Of a DNA stretch of 64,000 nt, positions 59,774-64,000 are shown one piece after another. The position numbers and the translations under genes are program-made. Under the pieces are notes generated by a model. That model ran no database searches and was not told where the DNA came from. It was given only the letters and a program-made list of their open reading frames with translations. The number at the start of each line of letters is the position of its first letter. The stretch's first letter is position 1. Source of the DNA: an uncultured Eubacteriales bacterium (GTDB lineage: Bacteria > Bacillota > Clostridia > Oscillospirales > UMGS1783); contig CAKSHC010000005.1 in NCBI GenBank assembly GCA_934456365.1, forward strand, positions 76,601-140,600, in the 5' to 3' direction.

Positions 59774-61224
59774 GCTGCTTTCTTTGTGGCTTTGCGCTGC
59801 GCCGGCTGCGGGAAGAGAAGGGGAGCCGCGCATGGGTTTACGCCGTTTTCTTCGCGGCGGCCGCGCTTGCCAATGCGGTGCAGATCGTGCATCAATATGT
59901 GGCGCCGCTTCCGCTTCCCGCGCTTCTGATCCGCTACTGGGGAATCTACTGCGAGGGGGCGCATGCGCTTTTGGGCGTTTCGCTCTTTCTGATTCTGTAT
60001 GCGCTCTTTTCCCGGCTGCCCTTCCCGCAGTGGGCGCGGCGGGTTTTATCATGGAGCGACGCGTATTCCTACGACATTTATCTTGTGCATCAGTTCTGGA
60101 TCCTCGGCCCCTTTTCTCTGATGGCGGCAACTCCCTGGATCGCCTTGAATCTGGCGCTGGTTTTTCTGATGATTGGCTTTGCGGCCGTGCTGCTCCACCG
60201 GACGGCGGCCTTTTTCCGGGAGGGGAAGCGCAGCGGCTTCGGCTGGCATGCGCTGAGCGACGGGCGCGGCGCGCTGATGGGGTTTGCGATGCTGTGGATC
60301 GTCTTTTTCTATGCCACGATACAAGCGCCGGGCGAGCCTCTGCGCTTCTTTAAGGGAATGGGCAATGTAGGGGTGGATCTGTTTCTTCTGCTGTCGGGGC
60401 TTGGGCTTCGCTTTTCCTGGGAAAAGGGAGGAAAGCAGACGGGCGCTTTCTATCGCAGAAGGCTTCTTCGGCTGATTCCGCCCACGCTTCTTTGCCTGAC
60501 CCCGTGGTTCCTTTATCGGGCGATTGAGGAACAGAGCTTTTCGCCGCGTTTCTTTCTGGATATTTTCTCGGTGAGCTTTTGGCTGGATGGGAAAAACCCG
60601 GGCTGGTTTGTGGCGTTGATGCTGGTTTTGTATCTGGCTTTTCCGCTGATTGCCCGCGCCCTGGAGCGACGGCCGATTTTGGCGGGTGGGCTGATGATCG
60701 CCGGAGTGATGGCGGCCAACGCCGCCGTTCTGGCTCTTTGGCCGCAGTGGTACTGGGCGGTAGAGCTGGCGCTGTGCCGGATCCCGGTGTTTCTTCTGGG
60801 GGCGATGCTGGCTCGCCCGGTAAAGGAGCGCAGGCCGCTGCCGGTGTGGGCGGCGGGAGCGTCGGTTTTATGCGCAATGGGGCTTTTCTGGCTGCTGCGG
60901 CGCTGCCCGGATGGCGTTTTCGGCCTGTATGCGATCAGCCGGTATCTCTACGGGGTTCTGGCGCTGGCCATCGCGCTGCCTTTGGGAACGCTCTTTGCGC
61001 GCCGCCGGGAGAGCCTTTGGTGTCGAGCCCTTTCCTTTGTGGGAACGATCACTCTGCCGATCTATCTTCTGCACACGCAGATCCTGGCTGTGCTCAATCA
61101 ATGGCTTTTGCCGGTTTTGCCGTCGAATGCGCTGATCAATGTAATCGCGCTGGCGGTTACTCTTCCCCTGGCCTGGGGGATATCCCGGCTGACGGCATTT
61201 CAGAAAAAGGGGGCCTCGTCCTGA
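59746..61224 (+). CDS. Acyltransferase family 3: C-terminal half of one unit joined to a complete second unit
   Basis: 492 residues; the formal start is a TTG with no ribosome site, so independent translation is doubtful. Residues 1 to about 165 (FLCGFALRRL, SYDIYLVHQFWILG) are the second half of the AT3 domain begun at 59243. From about residue 170, SDGRGALMGFAMLWIVFFYA and NVGVDLFLLLSGLGLRFSW start a second, complete AT3 domain (about 320 residues, ending PIYLLHTQIL and a last helix). There is no stop or start between the two units, so the ancestral gene may have been a double AT3 protein. The stop codon lies within the terminator. Confidence 0.72.
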   Translation: MPYFHAAVLSCFLCGFALRRLREEKGSRAWVYAVFFAAAALANAVQIVHQYVAPLPLPALLIRYWGIYCEGAHALLGVSLFLILYALFSRLPFPQWARRVLSWSDAYSYDIYLVHQFWILGPFSLMAATPWIALNLALVFLMIGFAAVLLHRTAAFFREGKRSGFGWHALSDGRGALMGFAMLWIVFFYATIQAPGEPLRFFKGMGNVGVDLFLLLSGLGLRFSWEKGGKQTGAFYRRRLLRLIPPTLLCLTPWFLYRAIEEQSFSPRFFLDIFSVSFWLDGKNPGWFVALMLVLYLAFPLIARALERRPILAGGLMIAGVMAANAAVLALWPQWYWAVELALCRIPVFLLGAMLARPVKERRPLPVWAAGASVLCAMGLFWLLRRCPDGVFGLYAISRYLYGVLALAIALPLGTLFARRRESLWCRALSFVGTITLPIYLLHTQILAVLNQWLLPVLPSNALINVIALAVTLPLAWGISRLTAFQKKGASS

Positions 61225-61236
61225 GGCTCCCTTTTT
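61204..61236 (+). terminator. Terminator of the surface-glycan operon
   Basis: AAAAAGGG.GCCTC pairs with GAGGC.CCCTTTTT around GTCCT; the acyltransferase stop codon lies in the loop and 3' arm. Confidence 0.88.
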
Positions 61237-61245
61237 GACGAAAGA

Positions 61246-61277
61246 AAACCGGCCGCTTCTTTTGAAGCGGCCGGTTT
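61246..61277 (-). terminator. Terminator of tRNA-Lys
   Basis: A perfect 14-bp stem (AAACCGGCCGCTTC) with a 4-nt loop. On the minus strand it starts at the last base of the tRNA and is followed by a T-rich run. It can also serve the plus strand as back-up. Confidence 0.88.
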
Positions 61278-61352
61278 GGTGATCCATCGGCGATTCGAAC
61301 GCCGGACCCTTTGATTAAAAGTCAAATGCTCTGCCAGCTGAGCTAATGGATC
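61277..61352 (-). tRNA. tRNA-Lys (anticodon TTT)
   Basis: 76 nt with encoded CCA. Acceptor GATCCAT/ATGGATC, D arm GCTCAGCTGGCAGAGC, anticodon arm TTTGA-CTTTTAA-TCAAA with TTT, T arm CGGCG-TTCGAAT-CGCCG. Fits bacterial tRNA-Lys. Confidence 0.96.
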
Positions 61353-61366
61353 ATTTCAGCCTACTA

Positions 61367-61395
61367 AGTATAACAAAGGCGAGAAAAGATGTCAA
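61367..61395 (-). promoter_or_regulatory. Promoter of tRNA-Lys
   Basis: On the minus strand a consensus TTGACA and TATACT are 17 bp apart, 14 bp upstream of the tRNA. Confidence 0.88.
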
Positions 61396-61427
61396 GAGGC
61401 TCGGATAAGTTTTTCCGCTTTCTTTCG

Positions 61428-61456
61428 TTGCAATCCGGAACGGGGACTGGTATAAT
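61428..61456 (+). promoter_or_regulatory. Promoter of pcrA
   Basis: TTGCAA and a perfect TATAAT with a 17-bp spacer, 29 bp ahead of the ATG. Confidence 0.88.
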
Positions 61457-61485
61457 GGAAAAAAAGAAATTTCAAGGGAGTAAGG

Positions 61486-63840
61486 ATGGATCAGCAGCAG
61501 GCGGCAAGGTTTTTAAAACTAAAAAAAGCAATTTTAGAGCGGGAGTATTCCTCGCTCAATCCTGAGCAGCGGCGCGCTGTGTTTGCGCCGGACGGACCCC
61601 TGCTGATTCTGGCGGGCGCGGGCAGCGGGAAAACAACCGTTCTGGTGTCGCGCATCGAATATCTGATCCGTTACGGCAACACCTATGCGGTCGAGGAAAC
61701 CCCGTCGGAGCTCTCGCCGGAGCAGTGGGCCGCGCTGGAGCGCTATGCCAAAATCCCCGATCCCGAGGTGCGCGCCTCTGCGGAGGCGATTTTGGCGTAT
61801 CATCCCGTCGCCCCCTGGCGGATCCTGGCCATCACCTTCACCAACAAAGCGGCCGACGAGCTGAAAACGCGTCTGGAAAAGCGCCTCGGCGCGGCGGGCA
61901 GTGAGATCTGGGCCTTCACCTTCCATAGCGCCTGCGTGCGCATTCTGCGCCAGGAGATCGAGCGGCTGGGCTATTCGCGCACATTCACCATCTACGACAC
62001 CACCGACAGCAAGCGCGTCGTCAAAGATTGCCTTGCCCGGCTGGGGCTGGACGAGAAAATCTTCCCCGTGCGCGCGGTGCTTTCGGTGATCAGCCGCGCG
62101 AAAAACAACGGGGAATCCCCCGAGGATCTGCGCGCGGGCGGCGTGGCCGATCCCCGGCGGCGGCGCATGGCGCAGATCTATGAGGAGTACAACGCCGCCC
62201 TCAAAAACGCCAACGCCCTGGATTTCGACGATATCATCGCCCTGACGGTGCGCCTCTTTGAGGAATATCCCGAGGTGCGCGCCTTCTGGAGCCGCCGCTT
62301 CGATCATATTTTGGTGGACGAGTATCAGGACACCAACCCCCTCCAGTATCGGCTGGTGGCGCTTTTGCGTGAAAAGGACGGCAACCTCTGCGTGGTCGGC
62401 GACGACGACCAGAGCATCTATCGCTTCCGCGGCGCCACAGTGGAAAATATCCTGCTCTTTGAGGAGCGCTTTCGCGGCGCCACGGTGGTCAAGCTCGAGC
62501 GCAACTACCGCTCCACCCAAAACATCCTCGACGCCGCCAACGCCGTGATCGCCAACAACCTCGGCCGCAAGAAGAAAACGCTCTGGACCGAAAACGGCGC
62601 GGGAGAGAAGCTGCGCATTGTCTGTGCCTACGATGAAAACAACGAAGCGGATCAGATTTCTGCCGCCATCGAGCGGCTCCACGCCGCCGGAGCCGCCTAT
62701 GGCGAGTGCGCCGTTTTGTATCGGACCAACGCCCAGTCGCGCGCCATCGAGGGCTCGCTGCGCACTCACCGCATCCCGGCACGCGTGATCGGCGGGGTGA
62801 GCTTCTACGACCGCAAGGAAGTGAAGGACGTTTTATCGTATTTGTGTCTGCTGGTGAATCCGGCCGATAATCTACGCCTGCGCCGGATCATCAACGAGCC
62901 GCGTCGCGGCATCGGCGACCAAACGGTCGCCGCCCTTGCCGCCGAAGCGCAGAGCCGCGGCGTTTCCATGCTGCGCCTTTGCGCCGAGGCCGACGAGGTG
63001 CCCGCTCTTTCCCGCGCGGCGGGCAAGCTCAAGGCCTTCGCCGCCATGATGGACGAGCTGGCCGCCTTTTATGAAAACAATCCCATGAACCTCCTGATCG
63101 ACGAGCTGCTCGACCGCACCGGCTATGCCGCCGCTTTGCAAAACGACGAGCAAGCCGAGGATAAGCTTCAGAACATCACGGAATTGAGCTCGGCCATCGT
63201 GCGCTATCTGCAAAGCGAGGAGGAGCCGACCCTTTTCGGCTTTCTAGAGCGCACCTCGCTTTTGAGCGACGCCGACCAGATCGACGAAAGCGACGATTCG
63301 GTTTCCCTGATGACGCTGCATACTGCCAAAGGCCTGGAATTCAACTACGTTTTTCTGCCCGGCATGGAGGAGGGGCTTTTCCCCTCCGGCCTCTCGGCCA
63401 ACGAAGAAGGCGGCATTGAGGAGGAGCGGCGGCTTTGCTATGTGGGCATCACCCGCGCCAAAAAGCAGCTCACCGCGCTCTACACCCGGATGCGTCTGCT
63501 CTACGGCACAACGGTTTACCCCCAGATCTCCCGCTTTCTGAAGGAGATCCCGCAGGAGCTCTGTGTGGAAACCGGCGCCCGGCCGGCTCCGGTCGAGCCC
63601 GCAGCCCACAGCGCCAACCGCCCGGCCTTCACCCTGCGTCAGGCCGCTGCCGCCGCGGCTCCGGCCAAGGTGGTTTCGGTTTCCTACACGGTGGGCGAAC
63701 GGGTGCGCCACCGGGTGTTCGGCGAGGGCACGATTCTGGCCGTGACCCCCATGAGCAACGACAACCTGCTTGAAATCGCCTTTGAAAAGGGCACTAAAAA
63801 GGTGATGGCCAACTACGCCAATTTGCAAAAACTTTCCTGA
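61486..63840 (+). CDS. pcrA: ATP-dependent DNA helicase PcrA/UvrD
   Basis: 784 residues, standard length; AGGGAG site. SF1A motifs: Q-motif LNPEQRRAV, Walker A LAGAGSGKTTVL, Ia ITFTNKAADELKTR, Walker B VDEYQDTN, III GDDDQSIYRFRGA, V/VI VSLMTLHTAKGLEF and YVGITRAKKQL. The C-terminal Tudor-like segment (VGERVRHRVFGEGTIL) contacts RNA polymerase in PcrA. It unwinds DNA in repair and at replication-transcription conflicts. An insertion of about 35 residues between motifs I and Ia (EETPSELSPEQWAALERYAK) is unusual in length. Monocistronic. Confidence 0.95.
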   Translation: MDQQQAARFLKLKKAILEREYSSLNPEQRRAVFAPDGPLLILAGAGSGKTTVLVSRIEYLIRYGNTYAVEETPSELSPEQWAALERYAKIPDPEVRASAEAILAYHPVAPWRILAITFTNKAADELKTRLEKRLGAAGSEIWAFTFHSACVRILRQEIERLGYSRTFTIYDTTDSKRVVKDCLARLGLDEKIFPVRAVLSVISRAKNNGESPEDLRAGGVADPRRRRMAQIYEEYNAALKNANALDFDDIIALTVRLFEEYPEVRAFWSRRFDHILVDEYQDTNPLQYRLVALLREKDGNLCVVGDDDQSIYRFRGATVENILLFEERFRGATVVKLERNYRSTQNILDAANAVIANNLGRKKKTLWTENGAGEKLRIVCAYDENNEADQISAAIERLHAAGAAYGECAVLYRTNAQSRAIEGSLRTHRIPARVIGGVSFYDRKEVKDVLSYLCLLVNPADNLRLRRIINEPRRGIGDQTVAALAAEAQSRGVSMLRLCAEADEVPALSRAAGKLKAFAAMMDELAAFYENNPMNLLIDELLDRTGYAAALQNDEQAEDKLQNITELSSAIVRYLQSEEEPTLFGFLERTSLLSDADQIDESDDSVSLMTLHTAKGLEFNYVFLPGMEEGLFPSGLSANEEGGIEEERRLCYVGITRAKKQLTALYTRMRLLYGTTVYPQISRFLKEIPQELCVETGARPAPVEPAAHSANRPAFTLRQAAAAAAPAKVVSVSYTVGERVRHRVFGEGTILAVTPMSNDNLLEIAFEKGTKKVMANYANLQKLS

Positions 63841-63849
63841 ATCTCAAAA

Positions 63850-63874
63850 AAAGGGTTGCGTAAGCGGCCCTTTT
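63850..63874 (+). terminator. Terminator of pcrA
   Basis: AAAGGGTTGC pairs with GCGGCCCTTT (two G-U pairs) around GTAA, followed by one more T. It physically overlaps the -35 of the tRNA-Leu promoter. Confidence 0.7.
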
Positions 63875-63884
63875 GGCATATAAT
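63856..63884 (+). promoter_or_regulatory. Promoter of the tRNA-Leu gene
   Basis: TTGCGT and a perfect TATAAT with a 17-bp spacer, 10 bp ahead of the tRNA 5' end. Confidence 0.85.
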
Positions 63885-63894
63885 AAAGGGGCTC

Positions 63895-63936
63895 GCCGGT
63901 GTGATGGAATTGGCAGACGTGCGGGACTCAAAATCT
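63895..63936 (+). pseudogene. tRNA-Leu (CAA), 5' part only; interrupted in the anticodon arm
   Basis: GCCGGTG, the D arm (TGGAATTGGCAGAC) and the anticodon arm CGGGA-CTCAAAA-TC match bacterial tRNA-Leu with CAA anticodon. After TC the expected CCG of the stem, the variable arm and the GTTCGA T arm are missing. Instead unrelated sequence follows to the window end, including a short hairpin CCTTG-ATTTTG-CAAGG with T6. So the gene is cut by an insertion (integrated element or intron) or is a relic. The window ends before this can be settled. Confidence 0.65.
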
Positions 63937-63966
63937 ACTTCGCCGTTTCATACCACCTTGGTGTAA

Positions 63967-63989
63967 ACCCTTGATTTTGCAAGGTTTTT
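63967..63989 (+). terminator. Terminator-like hairpin after the tRNA-Leu fragment
   Basis: A short stem CCTTG/CAAGG with a 6-nt loop is followed by T6. The stem is only 5 bp, so the call is weak; it may instead be an arm-type recombinase site. Confidence 0.35.
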
Positions 63990-64000
63990 TGAAAACTGAA

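Overview
The window is a GC-rich (roughly 60%) stretch of a chromosome from an anaerobic, Gram-positive fermenter, most likely a gut Clostridia of the Oscillospirales/Ruminococcaceae type. This is inferred from four things: a complete division/cell-wall (dcw) cluster in Firmicutes order with a PASTA-containing SpoVD-type transpeptidase and a DNPR-type (meso-diaminopimelate) MurE; an electron-bifurcating NfnAB next to Rex, an iron alcohol dehydrogenase and a 3-hydroxyacyl-CoA dehydrogenase; SipW-type secreted proteins; and a teichoic-acid-like glycan locus. There is no species-level marker (no rRNA).

Layout. 1-5.3 kb: end of a glycogen operon (glgA tail, glgP, a GH13 alpha-glycosidase and an unknown membrane-anchored protein, joined by 1-4 nt overlaps). 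5.4-7.8 kb: a TraX-family membrane protein divergent from a LysR regulator-phosphodiesterase pair. 7.9-13.7 kb: redox module (Fe-alcohol dehydrogenase; a structured RNA leader; Nudix hydrolase, nfnA, nfnB, 3-hydroxyacyl-CoA dehydrogenase, rex). 13.8-16.2 kb: GH94-like phosphorylase and tRNA-Gln. 16.2-23.9 kb: four tandem paralogous secreted proteins with SipW-type signal peptides, a common N-terminal domain of about 190 residues and four different C-terminal regions. 24-30.3 kb: Ca2+-type P-ATPase, trmO, polysaccharide deacetylase, SGNH hydrolase, galE. 30.4-44.1 kb: dcw cluster mraZ-rsmH-ftsL-spoVD-murE-murF-mraY-ftsW-murG-murA-ftsQ-ftsZ, with an MraZ operator in front. 44.2-48.7 kb, minus strand: aspartase, class I amidotransferase-like C26 peptidase, second GH94-like phosphorylase. 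48.8-61.2 kb: surface-glycan operon of the Wzx/Wzy type with CDP-polyol genes. 61.3-64 kb: tRNA-Lys, pcrA, and a tRNA-Leu(CAA) gene that is interrupted in its anticodon arm at the window edge.

How parts fit. The glycogen genes and the two GH94-like enzymes point to storage and phosphorolysis of glucans or oligosaccharides. The Fe-ADH, Nfn, 3-hydroxyacyl-CoA dehydrogenase and Rex genes form a NAD(P)H-balancing group whose regulator (Rex) is encoded last. dcw, deacetylase, SGNH hydrolase, galE and the glycan operon together make and modify the cell envelope; the SipW-type proteins are likely displayed on it.

Most interesting leads: the four-gene SipW-type family with a T16 tract abutting one promoter; a two-hairpin leader with alternative pairings ahead of the Nudix-nfn-rex operon; a 7-1-7 palindrome over the P-ATPase promoter; the interrupted tRNA-Leu (possible edge of an integrated element); a frameshifted double acyltransferase; and an FtsZ without the usual C-terminal peptide. 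All calls come from reading the sequence; no database search was run.
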